From assembly GCA_026982515.1 (NCBI GenBank), contig JALSGY010000420.1, positions 1 through 11,849 on the forward strand: a DNA stretch of 11,849 nt, in the 5' to 3' direction. The stretch comes from Paracoccaceae bacterium (lineage in GTDB: Bacteria > Pseudomonadota > Alphaproteobacteria > Rhodobacterales > Rhodobacteraceae). Under the pieces are notes generated by a model. It saw only the letters and a program-made list of their open reading frames with translations. It did not search any database and was not told where the DNA came from. The position numbers and the translations under genes were made by a program. This document shows, in pieces, positions 1-6,821 of this stretch (position 1 is the stretch's first letter; every line of letters starts with the position of its first letter).

Positions 1-568
1 ATACGCGCTGCCCGCCTATTACGTGATCGCGCCGGCCGAGGCCTCTTCCAACCTCGCCCGCTACGACGGGGTGCGCTATGGCCATCGCGCCAGGCTGGCC
101 GAGGGCGACGGCATCACCGAGATGTATGAAAAGACCCGCGCCGAGGGGTTCGGCGCCGAGGTCAAGCGCCGCGTGATGATCGGCACCTATGTGCTTTCGG
201 CCGGGTTCTACGATGCCTACTACAACCGTGCCCGCAAGGTGCGCGCCCTGATCAAGAAGGATTTCGAGGATGTCTTCGCCGAAGGGGTGGATGCGATCCT
301 CACTCCGGCCACTCCGTCGGCCGCCTTCGGGCTGGGCGAGATGGCCGATGCCGATCCGGTGCAGATGTATCTCAACGATGTCTTCACCGTGACCGTGAAC
401 CTGGCCGGGCTGCCGGGGATCTCGGTGCCGGCGGGGCTTGACGCCCGGGGGTTGCCGCTGGGGCTGCAGCTGATCGGCCGGCCCTGGGAAGAGGGCGATC
501 TGCTGAATGTCGCCCAGGCGCTCGAGGCCGCCGCGGGCTTTGTTTCCAGGCCCGAAAAATGGTGGTAA
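1..568 (+). CDS. gatA: Glutamyl-tRNA(Gln) amidotransferase subunit A, 3' part
   Basis: This is the C-terminal 188 or so residues of GatA, the amidase subunit of the cytoplasmic GatCAB complex. GatCAB converts Glu-tRNA(Gln) or Asp-tRNA(Asn) to the amidated form using ammonia from glutamine. The open frame runs in from the left edge (codons from base 2), so the true start is outside the window. The residues ALPAYYVIAPAEASSNLARYD, split here as ALPAYYVIAP and AEASSNLARYDG, are a GatA hallmark, followed by YGHRA and later TPATPS and the GISVPAG/LPLGLQLIG stretch typical of the amidase-signature C-terminal region. The catalytic Ser-Ser-Lys triad would lie upstream and cannot be seen. The protein ends in EKWW and a TAA stop. 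The lipoprotein gene starts about 26 bp downstream on the same strand. Confidence 0.96.
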   Translation, partial: YALPAYYVIAPAEASSNLARYDGVRYGHRARLAEGDGITEMYEKTRAEGFGAEVKRRVMIGTYVLSAGFYDAYYNRARKVRALIKKDFEDVFAEGVDAILTPATPSAAFGLGEMADADPVQMYLNDVFTVTVNLAGLPGISVPAGLDARGLPLGLQLIGRPWEEGDLLNVAQALEAAAGFVSRPEKWW

Positions 569-594
569 GAACCCGTCGAACCGGTGATGCGGGG

Positions 595-1266
595 ATGAAA
601 GCGATGCGGTTTCTGATTCCGATGGCTCTGCCGCTTGCGCTGGCAGCCTGCGAGGTGACGGTGCCCGATTCCGCTGCCGGCGTGGGTTTTGACGGCTACC
701 TCTCCCAGCCGCAAGGGCAGCCTGTCGCACCGCTGGTGCCGCGCGGCGTGATCTCCGACGAGAGCGTGGCGACGAGCACGGTGCCCGCCGACGATCCCGC
801 CGTTGCGGAAGGGGCGCGTGATGCGCGGGCAGAGGCTCCAGCCGTTGACCTGGACAACCCGGGGATTTCCGACGAGCAGGATTTTTCCGCGGTGAGCGAG
901 CGCGAAACCATCGAGAGCGACCGGGCGCGCATCGAGGCTCAGCGCCAGGCCTACCAGTTCATCGAGCCTGTCGACCTGCCGCCTCGTCCCGATGGCGTCG
1001 GCCCGCTGGTGGTGCAGTTTGCACTTTCGACCACCAACAAGGTGGGTGAGCCGCTTTATCCGCGCCCCAGCGTGCAGATCACAGGTCGGTTTGAGCGCAA
1101 CTGCGCCAAATATGCCTCTTCCGATCTTGCACAGGAGGCCTTCCTCAGGGCCGGAGGGCCGGAAAGGGACCGCTACGGGATCGATCCGGACGGTGATGGC
1201 TTCGCCTGCTATTGGGATCCGATGCCGTTCCGGCTGGCGGTGCAGGCCGGCAACTCCGGGCAATAG
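595..1266 (+). CDS. Outer-membrane lipoprotein with C-terminal Excalibur-like calcium-binding motif
   Basis: A predicted 223-residue exported lipoprotein of unknown function. The N-terminus has a short positive region (MKAMR), a hydrophobic core and a lipobox LAAC with the acylated Cys at residue 19. Residue +2 is Glu, not Asp, so outer-membrane sorting is expected. The middle (about 25-140) is low-complexity, acidic and Pro/Ala-rich, probably a disordered linker. Residues 169-209 resemble an Excalibur domain: NCAKY near the start, then DPDGDGFAC with the D-x-D-x-D-G calcium-loop pattern, and two cysteines (about 170 and 205) that could form a disulfide. An in-frame ATG at 559 overlaps gatA and another lies at 604; 595 is preferred because it gives a compact signal peptide. 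It follows gatA closely, so read-through from gatA is possible. What the protein does is not known to me. Confidence 0.85.
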   Translation: MKAMRFLIPMALPLALAACEVTVPDSAAGVGFDGYLSQPQGQPVAPLVPRGVISDESVATSTVPADDPAVAEGARDARAEAPAVDLDNPGISDEQDFSAVSERETIESDRARIEAQRQAYQFIEPVDLPPRPDGVGPLVVQFALSTTNKVGEPLYPRPSVQITGRFERNCAKYASSDLAQEAFLRAGGPERDRYGIDPDGDGFACYWDPMPFRLAVQAGNSGQ

Positions 1267-1272
1267 ATGGCG

Positions 1273-1301
1273 TTGACCACACGCGCGCCGATCCCTACAT
1301 C
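1273..1301 (+). promoter_or_regulatory. Promoter of rnpB
   Basis: TTGACC at 1273-1278 (5 of 6 matches to the sigma-70 -35 box) is followed by a 17-bp spacer and TACATC at 1296-1301 as a weak -10. Transcription would begin about 6-7 bases later, at roughly 1308, which is exactly where the P1 helix of the RNase P RNA begins. The agreement of the two independent positions is the main support. The promoter begins 7 bp after the stop of the lipoprotein gene. Confidence 0.6.
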
Positions 1302-1307
1302 GGAAGG

Positions 1308-1684
1308 GCGCGGATGGCCGGATGGCCGCGGGCGGCAACGCCCGAGGAAAGTCCGGACTCCATGAAGCACTGGCGCCGGGTAACGCCCGGCCGGGGCAAC
1401 CCGAGGGAAAGCGCCACAGAAAACAGACGGCCCTTGCTTGCGCGGGTCACGGTGAAAAGGTGCGGTAAGAGCGCACCGCGCCCCTGGCAACAGGGGTGGC
1501 ATGGCAAGCCCCGCCAGGAGCAATGCCGAATAGGGACCTCACGGGGCCATGTGTGCCCCAGGGCCGCTTCAGCCCGGAGGTTCGGGTAGGCAGCTCAAGC
1601 CCGCCGGTGACGGCGGGCTCAGATGAATGGCCATCCAGAGGGGGCAACCCCTTGGACAGAATCCGGCTTACAGGCCATCCGCGC
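1308..1684 (+). ncRNA. rnpB: RNase P RNA, bacterial type A
   Basis: This is the catalytic RNA of RNase P, which removes 5' leaders from tRNA precursors. Universal core signatures are all present in order: GAGGAAAGTCCGGACTCC (1344-1361, 5' strand of P4), the GGTGAAAAGGTGCGGTAAGAG block (around 1451-1471, P9-P11), the GGAGCAATGCCGAATAGG block (around 1516-1535), AGATGAATGGCC (1621-1632) and ACAGAATCCGGCTTA (1656-1670, 3' strand of P4). The ends are defined by a perfect 12-bp P1 helix, GCGCGGATGGCC (1308-1319) with GGCCATCCGCGC (1673-1684). P2 is GGATGGCC (1320-1327) with GGCCATCC (1629-1636), and P3 is CGGGCG/CGCCCG closed by a GCAA tetraloop (1329-1344). The length of about 377 nt fits the class. 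Exact mature ends are inferred from pairing; the 3' tail may run a few bases further. Confidence 0.96.
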
Positions 1685-1703
1685 ATGTTTCCCGAAGCGG
1701 GGC

Positions 1704-1737
1704 AGGGGGCTGTCCGCCCCCTCTGGGCCTGTGGCCC
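1704..1737 (+). terminator. Two consecutive GC hairpins after rnpB
   Basis: Twenty bases after P1 of rnpB come two hairpins in a row: AGGGGGC-TGTCC-GCCCCCT (1704-1722) and GGGCC-TGT-GGCCC (1725-1737). They are well placed to end or protect the rnpB transcript. Neither is followed by a run of T, so they are not classical intrinsic terminators alone. They probably act together with the longer inverted repeat directly downstream. I remember this hairpin-hairpin-CACCCCCGAGAGTATTT order as frequent between genes in Rhodobacteraceae; that is memory, not a search. Confidence 0.45.
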
Positions 1738-1742
1738 ATTCA

Positions 1743-1807
1743 CCCCCGAGAGTATTTCCGGACAGAAGAAACGGGCTTCATATTGCCCGAAATACTCCCG
1801 CCGGGGG
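1743..1807. repeat. Inverted pair of Rhodobacteraceae-type intergenic elements, likely bidirectional terminator
   Basis: Two versions of one motif face each other. The plus-strand copy is CCCCCGAGAGTATTTCCGG followed by ACAGAAGAA (1743-1770). The minus-strand copy read on its own strand is CCCCCGGCGGGAGTATTTCG followed by GGCAATATGAAG (1807-1777). Pairing gives an outer stem CCCCCG/CGGGGG (1743-1748 with 1802-1807), an inner 9-bp stem GAGTATTTC/GAAATACTC (1750-1758 with 1789-1797) and a top hairpin CGGGC/GCCCG (1772-1776 with 1785-1789). It sits between rnpB on the plus strand and the SHMT remnant on the minus strand, which converge here, so a two-way terminator or transcript 3'-end element is the natural reading. 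Confidence 0.55.
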
Positions 1808-1835
1808 CATCCGGAGCCTGCGGCGGGATGCCTGG

Positions 1836-2273
1836 TCAGGAGATGTAGTGCAGCCGGTCGAACCGGGCCCGCAGTGCCGCAGTTTCGGGTGCGAGGCTGG
1901 CCGGATCATTGGATGACAGGGCGCGCGTGAAGAGATCGGCGATCTCCCCCACATCACTTTCGGTGACCCCGATGCGCACCAGTTCCGGCGTGCCGATGCG
2001 CAGGCCGTTGAGGTCGCCCTCTACGGGGGCGATCGGCAGGCCGATGCCACAGGCCAGAAAGCCCGCCTGGCGCAGTTTTTTCGCCGCCGCCTGACCGCCG
2101 CCGAATGCCGCGGCCTCCAGCGCGAACTGGTGCGAGTTCGTAAATCCGCGCTCGCGGGCGAAGACGGGCAGGCCATGGGCCTGAAGCGCTTCGGCCAGGG
2201 CGCGGGCCACGGAGATTATCCGCCTCCCCAAATCCCTTACAAAATTCGGGGCGTCTGGTCGCTCACAAAACAT
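1836..2273 (-). pseudogene. Serine hydroxymethyltransferase-like gene, C-terminal remnant
   Basis: An open frame of 145 codons encodes only the small C-terminal domain of a serine hydroxymethyltransferase-like PLP enzyme. The family-type stretches are RALAEALQAHGLPVF, TNSHQFALEAAAFGGG, AGFLACGIGLP and LRIGTPELVRIGVT. Full-length relatives are about 430 residues; the PLP-binding lysine and the large cofactor domain are missing, so it cannot catalyse the serine/glycine reaction. The codon before the ATG is TGA in the same frame, and no SHMT-like residues are visible in the other frames upstream before the LysR gene begins 135 bp away. An AAGGAGG lies 8 bases ahead of the ATG, so a short protein could still be made. 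I read it as a 5'-deleted remnant; a functional small protein is the less likely alternative. Confidence 0.7.
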
Positions 2274-2380
2274 TCATACCCCCTCCTTGTGTTGTATCCG
2301 GGCCGGCGGCAGGCCGTACCCGTTTGCGATGGGCAGAACATGAGGCCTGCAATTGGGGCGATAAACGTCCCTGCTGGCGA

Positions 2381-2409
2381 ATGATTTTCGCCATGATATG
2401 GACAATCAT
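2381..2409. promoter_or_regulatory. Possible LysR-type operator over the regulator start
   Basis: A nested dyad lies at the start of the LysR gene: outer arms ATGATT (2381-2386) and AATCAT (2404-2409), and an inner CCAT-GAT-ATGG (2391-2401). LysR regulators bind imperfect dyads and often repress their own gene, so this could be an autoregulatory site, possibly also acting on the divergent SHMT-like gene. The arms are short and AT-rich, overlap the start codon, and the outer arms sit further apart than a classical T-N11-A box, so support is weak. Confidence 0.25.
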
Positions 2410-3334
2410 GGATGTCATTGATGGTATGAGAACCTTCGTTTCGGTGGTGGAGACCGGCTCTTTCACCGCCGCGGCCGATCGGCTGGGCATTTCCCGCAAG
2501 CTCGTCAGCAAGTATGTCGCGCAGCTCGAAAACAGGCTCGGTACCCGGTTGCTGCACCGCACCACCCGCACCCTCGGCCTGACGGATGCCGGGCGGGCCT
2601 ACTATTCCCGCTGCGCCAGCCTGATCGAGGCCTTCGACGAGCTGGAATGTTCGGTCCAGTCGCTGGGCGAGAGCCTGAGGGGCACCCTGCGGCTGGCCGC
2701 GCCCGCGACTTTCGGAGAGCTCTACCTGCTACCCATCCTGCCCGCCTTCCGCCGCGACCACCCCGATCTGATCATCGACCTCCAGCCAAGCGATCGCTTC
2801 ATCGATCTGGCCGGCGAAGGGATCGATCTGGCCCTGCGCATCGGGAACCTGCCGGATTCGGGCCTGATCGCGCGCAAGCTGGCCAGGACCGAGCTCTGGG
2901 CGGTGGCCTCGCCCGCTTATCTGGCCGCCAATCCGCTGCCACGCAGCCCGTCAGATCTGCGCATGCACCACTGCATCTGCGATACCAACATGCGCACGGG
3001 TGGCGCATGGCCGTTCGTGCAGGGCGGGCAGGTGCGGAAAATCGCCGTGAAGGGGAAATACATGGTCAACAGCGCGCGGGCGGTGCGTGATCTTGCCCTG
3101 GCGGGCGAAGGGATCGGGCTGTGCCCCGATTATGTGGTTGCCCCCGATGTCGTGTCCGGGCGGCTGCGGCGCCTGCTGGCGGATCACGACTCGCAGTCGC
3201 TCGACATCCATGCGGTATTCCTCGATGCCCGGCACATGCCCCCGAAGGTGCGCTTGTTTCTGGATTTTCTGGTCTGGAAATTCGGCCGGCACCGCAGATG
3301 GGAGGACTGGTGGGAAGGGCAGGGACGCGGCTGA
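2408..3334 (+). CDS. LysR-family transcriptional regulator (CrgA-like group)
   Basis: A 308-residue DNA-binding regulator of normal LysR length. Residues 1-60 form the winged helix-turn-helix (MRTFVSVVETGSFTAAADRL, then SRKLVSKYVAQLENRLGTRL and LLHRTTR). Residues from about 85 on form the periplasmic-binding-like effector domain (GTLRLAAPATFGELYLLP, IDLALRIGNLPDSGLIARKL, LWAVASPAYLA). The D-L-A-L-R-I-G and RKLA patterns are typical of the CrgA-like subgroup. The start at 2408 gives the usual MDxIDxM N-terminus; in-frame ATGs at 2381 and 2393 only add unlikely residues. It is divergent from the truncated SHMT-like gene, which would be its expected target by the usual LysR rule. Its inducer cannot be told from sequence. 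It is not obviously linked to the transport regulon to its right, because the palindromic operator there lies downstream of it. Confidence 0.93.
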   Translation: MDVIDGMRTFVSVVETGSFTAAADRLGISRKLVSKYVAQLENRLGTRLLHRTTRTLGLTDAGRAYYSRCASLIEAFDELECSVQSLGESLRGTLRLAAPATFGELYLLPILPAFRRDHPDLIIDLQPSDRFIDLAGEGIDLALRIGNLPDSGLIARKLARTELWAVASPAYLAANPLPRSPSDLRMHHCICDTNMRTGGAWPFVQGGQVRKIAVKGKYMVNSARAVRDLALAGEGIGLCPDYVVAPDVVSGRLRRLLADHDSQSLDIHAVFLDARHMPPKVRLFLDFLVWKFGRHRRWEDWWEGQGRG

Positions 3335-3365
3335 GGCGGGCTGGCGGAGGTGCGGCGCTTTGCGC

Positions 3366-3394
3366 TTGCACACGTGTGCAGTGATGCCTACTGT
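3366..3394 (+). promoter_or_regulatory. Promoter of the phosphatase gene, overlapping the LacI-type operator
   Basis: TTGCAC at 3366-3371 can serve as a -35 box, with a 17-bp spacer and TACTGT at 3389-3394 as the -10. The -35 box is itself the left end of the palindromic operator, so a bound repressor would block RNA polymerase directly. The match to consensus is modest (TTG in the -35, TA...T in the -10). The support comes from the same arrangement being found at the binding-protein operon. The start codon of the phosphatase is about 50 bp downstream. Confidence 0.5.
3367..3380. promoter_or_regulatory. LacI-family operator, copy 1
   Basis: TGCACACGTGTGCA is a perfect 14-bp palindrome with a central CG, the form LacI/GalR proteins bind. 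The same 14 bases recur once more in this window, in front of the transport operon that ends with a LacI-family gene. The flanking T on the left extends to TTGCAC, but the right side is G, so unlike copy 2 it does not extend to 16 bp. Binding by the regulator encoded at 4301-5314 is inferred. Confidence 0.75.
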
Positions 3395-3444
3395 CCCGCG
3401 GGCAGAGTTCGGCCGGCAGCCGCGGCGCTGGAAAGGAAGGGCAA

Positions 3445-4263
3445 ATGACGACATCGGATGAGCTGCAGCGGCGCTGCGAGGTGGCGAGGGATCTGGCCAG
3501 GCGGGTGGGCCGGCAGGCCCTGCAGTGGCGGCAGGACCGGCAAGAAGCGGGGGCAGAGGCCCGGCTGAAGGGGCCGCAGGATTTCGTGACCGCCGCCGAT
3601 GGCGAGGCCGAGGAAATGCTGCGCCGCGAACTGTCTTCGGCCTTCCCGCATGACGGTTTTCTGGGCGAGGAAAGCGGCGGCGGGCAGGGGGCGGCCGGCA
3701 CCTGGGTGGTGGACCCCATCGACGGCACCGCCAATTTCATGCGCGCCCTGCCGGAATGGGCGGTTTCCCTGGCCCATGTCGAGGGCGGGCGGGTGCGCCT
3801 GGGCGTGGTGTATGACGCGCCCCACGACAAGGTTTACTGGGCCGCTGAGGGGCAGGGGGCCTTCGTGGAGGACACCCCCCTGCGTGCAGTTCGCCGTGTC
3901 GAGACGAGCCGGGCGCTGGTCATGCTGGGGCGGTCGAACCGGACCAGCCTGGCTGGCTACATCGACGTGATCCAGGCCCTGCAGGCGCATGGGGCCGAGC
4001 ATCGCCGTTTTGGCGCGGCGGCCATGGGGCTGGTGCGGGTGGCGGAAGGGTCGGTGGATGCCTTTTTCGAGGCGTCCCTGAACTGCTGGGACGCGCTGGC
4101 CGGGCTGCTGATTGCGGCCGAGGCGGGGGCCGTGGCACTGGCCCCCCCCTTGCAGGGCTTCCTGGCCGCACCCGGCCCGGTTCTGGCCGGCGCGCCCGAG
4201 ATCGTGACCCTGCTGTCAGGTTGTGTGCCCGAACAGCTGGCCGGGGCAGAGCGCATGGGCTGA
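3445..4263 (+). CDS. Inositol monophosphatase-family phosphatase
   Basis: A 272-residue cytoplasmic Mg2+-dependent phosphomonoesterase of the IMPase/SuhB/CysQ superfamily. All metal and catalytic motifs are present: KGPQDFVTAAD (42-52), GEES with Glu75, the signature DPIDGTANF (90-98) with Asp90 and Asp93, and WDALAG (215-220) with Asp216. Family members hydrolyse inositol-1-phosphate, but also sugar phosphates, glycerol phosphates, histidinol phosphate or 3'-phosphonucleotides, so motifs alone do not fix the substrate. Context favours a sugar, polyol or inositol phosphate: its promoter holds the same palindrome as the GDPD/transport operon, and it converges on that operon's last gene with 37 bp between them. 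I infer that it removes phosphate from the monoester released by the double GDPD protein, as AccG is thought to do after AccF in agrocinopine breakdown. The start is fixed by AAGGAAGG (3433-3440), four bases before the ATG. Confidence 0.93.
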   Translation: MTTSDELQRRCEVARDLARRVGRQALQWRQDRQEAGAEARLKGPQDFVTAADGEAEEMLRRELSSAFPHDGFLGEESGGGQGAAGTWVVDPIDGTANFMRALPEWAVSLAHVEGGRVRLGVVYDAPHDKVYWAAEGQGAFVEDTPLRAVRRVETSRALVMLGRSNRTSLAGYIDVIQALQAHGAEHRRFGAAAMGLVRVAEGSVDAFFEASLNCWDALAGLLIAAEAGAVALAPPLQGFLAAPGPVLAGAPEIVTLLSGCVPEQLAGAERMG

Positions 4264-4300
4264 GGTGGGTTTTGCCGCCGGTGACGGAGGATGGCCGGCC
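4264..4300. other. Short convergent junction between phosphatase and lacI-type genes
   Basis: Only 37 bp separate the two convergent stops. The stretch contains GCCGG and CCGGC arms around 4276-4299 and the palindrome GGCCGGCC, which could form a weak shared hairpin. No T-run and no copy of the operator palindrome is present. It is noted as a possible bidirectional transcript end only. Confidence 0.25.
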
Positions 4301-5314
4301 TCAGGCGGAATCGCGCTGCACCAGATGGACATCCACCTTGCGGGTGCGTGGGGCAAGCTCTGGGTTTTCCATCCGGTCGCACAGCAGATCGACGGTGACG
4401 CGGGCGAAATCGGTAACCGACTGGCGGATTGTCGTCAGCCGGGCGAAGTTCCAGCTGGCCTGCGGGATGTCGTCATAGCCTATCACGCCCAGCTGGCGCG
4501 GTATCTCCACCCCGTAGCGGGTGCGCAGTGTATCCACAAGCCCCAGCGCGACCGTGTCCGAGGGGCAGAAGACGCCGGGGTTGTCCTCCAGCATTTCGGC
4601 CACCGAAGTGGCGGCTTCGGCCCCGCCGGCGTATTCGTCCTGGCCCACGCTGATGATCTGGGCCTTGATGCCTTCCTGGGCCGTGCGTTCGGCAAAGGCG
4701 GAAACCCTGACCTGCCCGGAATAGCCCAGAGAATCCTGCCGCACGGCGATGAAGCTTTGCCGCCCTGCCTCCATCAGCGCCTCGGCGGCCAGTTGGCCGC
4801 CCTTGACGTCGTCGCCGTTGATGCGGTCGACGAAGGGCAGATCGTCGGCGCGGTCCACCAGCACCAGCGGCACGCCCATGCGGGCGCATTCAGCGCAGAT
4901 TTCGGCCGGAGGCGCGTCGGAGGTTATGACCACCCCGGACACCCGGTAGTTGAGCAGGATGGACAGCAGCTGTTCGACGTTGTTTTCCTCGTCGATGCAG
5001 AACAGCATCGGCCGGAAGCCCTTGCGTACCAGGTGTTTGGCCAGAGCGTCGATCTGCTGGGCGCGGTAGGGGTTGTCCATCCGCGAGGCGATCATGCCCA
5101 CCAGATCGGTTCGCTGTTTGTTCAGGCCGCGGGCCACCAGATTGACCCGGTAGCCAAGCTCCTCTGCCGCCTTGAGGATTTTCAGCCGGGTGGATTCCGA
5201 AACGCTGGCCCCGGGTGTGAAGGCCCGCGATACCGCAGAGCGCGAAACATTGGCCCGGCGGGCCACGTCAAGGGCCGTGACCGGGGATGTTCTTGTTGGC
5301 GGTACCTTGTTCAT
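4301..5314 (-). CDS. LacI/GalR-family transcriptional regulator of the transport operon
   Basis: A 337-residue repressor-type regulator. Residues 13-60 are the DNA-binding domain (TALDVARRANVSRSAVSRAF, then LKILKAAEELGYRVN); RGLNKQR (62-68) contains the hinge-helix leucine; DLVGMIASRMDNPYRAQQID (70 on) begins the periplasmic-binding-like effector domain, which ends with DDIPQASWNFARLTTIRQSV. In the recognition helix, Arg25, Ser26 and Arg30 take the places of Tyr17, Gln18 and Arg22 of LacI. It is the last gene of the six-gene operon, its first 47 bases overlapping the end of the GDPD gene, so it is probably made with the operon and represses it in a feedback loop. The two palindromes TGCACACGTGTGCA are its best candidate operators. 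The inducer is probably the imported compound or a breakdown product. No GTG or ATG nearer the HTH offers a better start. Confidence 0.95.
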   Translation of the reverse strand: MNKVPPTRTSPVTALDVARRANVSRSAVSRAFTPGASVSESTRLKILKAAEELGYRVNLVARGLNKQRTDLVGMIASRMDNPYRAQQIDALAKHLVRKGFRPMLFCIDEENNVEQLLSILLNYRVSGVVITSDAPPAEICAECARMGVPLVLVDRADDLPFVDRINGDDVKGGQLAAEALMEAGRQSFIAVRQDSLGYSGQVRVSAFAERTAQEGIKAQIISVGQDEYAGGAEAATSVAEMLEDNPGVFCPSDTVALGLVDTLRTRYGVEIPRQLGVIGYDDIPQASWNFARLTTIRQSVTDFARVTVDLLCDRMENPELAPRTRKVDVHLVQRDSA

Positions 5315-6821
5315 CTGCTCTCGTCATGGCACGGAAATGCCTGCGCACTTCGGGATAGGACGCAACGATCTTGAAGCGTTCCGGATAATCTAGATTCACC
5401 ATGTCGGGCCGGTATTGCAAGTAGGATTCCAGATCCTCCCAATCGGCACGGGTGCTGAAGATCATCGAACGCACCCCCAGATCGCGGCATTGCGCCACTT
5501 CCGAAAGATCATCCCTGGTGACGTCGAACTCAACGATCTGGGCATTGTAATCGGCCACCGTCTCGGCCACGGAGGGATACATCCAGCGGGTGGCCATCAG
5601 CACGATCTCGGGCGACTGGCGCCGCATCCAGCGCAGCAGGTCGGTATCATAGCTCCAGAAGAAGCAGCGTTCCAGCATGCCGGCGCGGCGCACCGTCTCG
5701 ATCAGCCGGTTGCCGTCGGTGTGCTTGAGTTCCACATAAAGCCCCGCCGAGCGGCTGCGCGCCAGCGCCAGGTATTCCTCGAAGGTGGGCACCTTCTCGC
5801 CGCGCATCCCGTCGCGGAACCAGCCGCCGGCATCGAGGCCGCGCAGGTGGTCGAGGCTCTGCTCGATGACCAGACCCGTGCCGGAGGTGGTGCGCTCCAG
5901 GCCGGGGTCGTGCATCACCACCAGCGCCCCGTCATTGGTGGTGCGCACGTCGAGCTCCACGTAATCGAAACGCTGGTCGATACAGATGCGGGCCGCCTCC
6001 AGCGTGTTTTCCGGCGCCAGGTTGTTTGCGCCGCGGTGGCAGACGATCTCGACCGGATGCTCGGGATCGGGGCGGTAGGGCTTGAGCATCTCGGGCCGGT
6101 CCGAGCAGATCCCCATCACCGGCTTGTCCAGGATGTCCTCGACGACCTCGGGGCGGTCCTCGTCCCACAGGATGATCTGGTAACCGGCCAGATCGTGCAT
6201 CAGCGTATCGGTCAGCAGCCTGCCCGGCGTGCCGGAGGCCTTGCGCCAGCAGATGTGCACGATGTCGGGCCGGGCGGCCTGCGCATGGGCGCGCGGATCG
6301 GCCCCGGCCGGCACCAGCACGGCCAGCGGCCAGTCGCAGCCCCGGTCGCGCAGCGCACCGATCCATTCCGGTACGAAGGAGGCCAGTGCGGCAAAGCGGA
6401 ACTGCGCCTCCTGCAGGATGCGCCAGGCCTCCGGCCCTGCGCCCTCGTCCTTGATCTCGATATAGAGCCCGCAGCCGCAGGCGCGCGCCAGATCGATCAC
6501 CTGCTCCAGGCGCATCAGGCGCTGCCCCTCGGGCAGCTCCAGCGCGGCCAGCGCCTGCCACGGGGTTTGCGAGATGCGCACGCCCCGGCCGGCCTGGCGG
6601 GTGAGGTCGTCGTCATGGGAAACCACGCAGACCCCGTCTGCGGAAAGGCGCAGGTCCAGTTCCCACATCTCGGCACACAGATCGGCGGCGATGCGGAAGG
6701 ATTTTTCCGTGTTCTCGGGGGCATAGGCGCAGGCGCCCCGGTGCGCGATGGCCAGCGGATGCCCGGTGAGCAGGGTCTCGGGCCAGCCGAAACGGCGCAG
6801 CCATTCTGAGGTCAGGGTCAA
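5268..6821 (-). CDS. Tandem two-domain glycerophosphodiester phosphodiesterase
   Basis: A 517-residue protein made of two GDPD (GP-PDE) TIM-barrel domains; most bacterial GDPDs have one and are about 240-350 residues. GDPDs hydrolyse glycerophosphodiesters to glycerol-3-phosphate and an alcohol. Domain 1 (about 23-247) has His27-Arg-Gly, PENT (35-38), Glu54-x-Asp56, His69-Asp70 and Glu122-x-Lys124. Domain 2 (about 257-487) has His262-Arg-Gly, PENT (270-273), Glu289-x-Asp291, His304-Asp305 and Glu364-x-Lys366. Both therefore keep the catalytic His pair and metal ligands. There is no signal peptide, so it acts in the cytoplasm on imported substrate. The start is a TTG (6819-6821) overlapping the TGA of the ATPase gene in TTGA; the next ATG lies beyond the first HRG motif and would destroy domain 1. 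The frame could also begin at a nearby CTG. Stop-start overlap with the ATPase and a 47-bp overlap with lacI-type gene show one operon. Confidence 0.93.
   Translation of the reverse strand: MTLTSEWLRRFGWPETLLTGHPLAIAHRGACAYAPENTEKSFRIAADLCAEMWELDLRLSADGVCVVSHDDDLTRQAGRGVRISQTPWQALAALELPEGQRLMRLEQVIDLARACGCGLYIEIKDEGAGPEAWRILQEAQFRFAALASFVPEWIGALRDRGCDWPLAVLVPAGADPRAHAQAARPDIVHICWRKASGTPGRLLTDTLMHDLAGYQIILWDEDRPEVVEDILDKPVMGICSDRPEMLKPYRPDPEHPVEIVCHRGANNLAPENTLEAARICIDQRFDYVELDVRTTNDGALVVMHDPGLERTTSGTGLVIEQSLDHLRGLDAGGWFRDGMRGEKVPTFEEYLALARSRSAGLYVELKHTDGNRLIETVRRAGMLERCFFWSYDTDLLRWMRRQSPEIVLMATRWMYPSVAETVADYNAQIVEFDVTRDDLSEVAQCRDLGVRSMIFSTRADWEDLESYLQYRPDMVNLDYPERFKIVASYPEVRRHFRAMTRADEQGTANKNIPGHGP

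Noticed and set aside
220..1338. Long minus-strand open frame (372 codons) opposite gatA, the lipoprotein and the rnpB start
   Set aside because: It runs antisense to well-supported genes and into the rnpB region, with Arg/Pro/His-rich sequence that matches no family; a by-product of high GC.
1209..1930. Small open frames on both strands across 1209-1930
   Set aside because: They cover rnpB and the terminator-like repeats; the structured RNA explains the sequence.
3445..4263. Assigning the phosphatase as CysQ, HisN or SuhB
   Set aside because: The shared metal motifs do not separate these subfamilies, and there are no sulfur- or histidine-pathway neighbours; the substrate is left open.
4223..5374. 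Plus-strand frame of 383 codons opposite the LacI-type gene
   Set aside because: Complement of a clear LacI regulator; the translation has no recognisable motif and starts inside the phosphatase gene.
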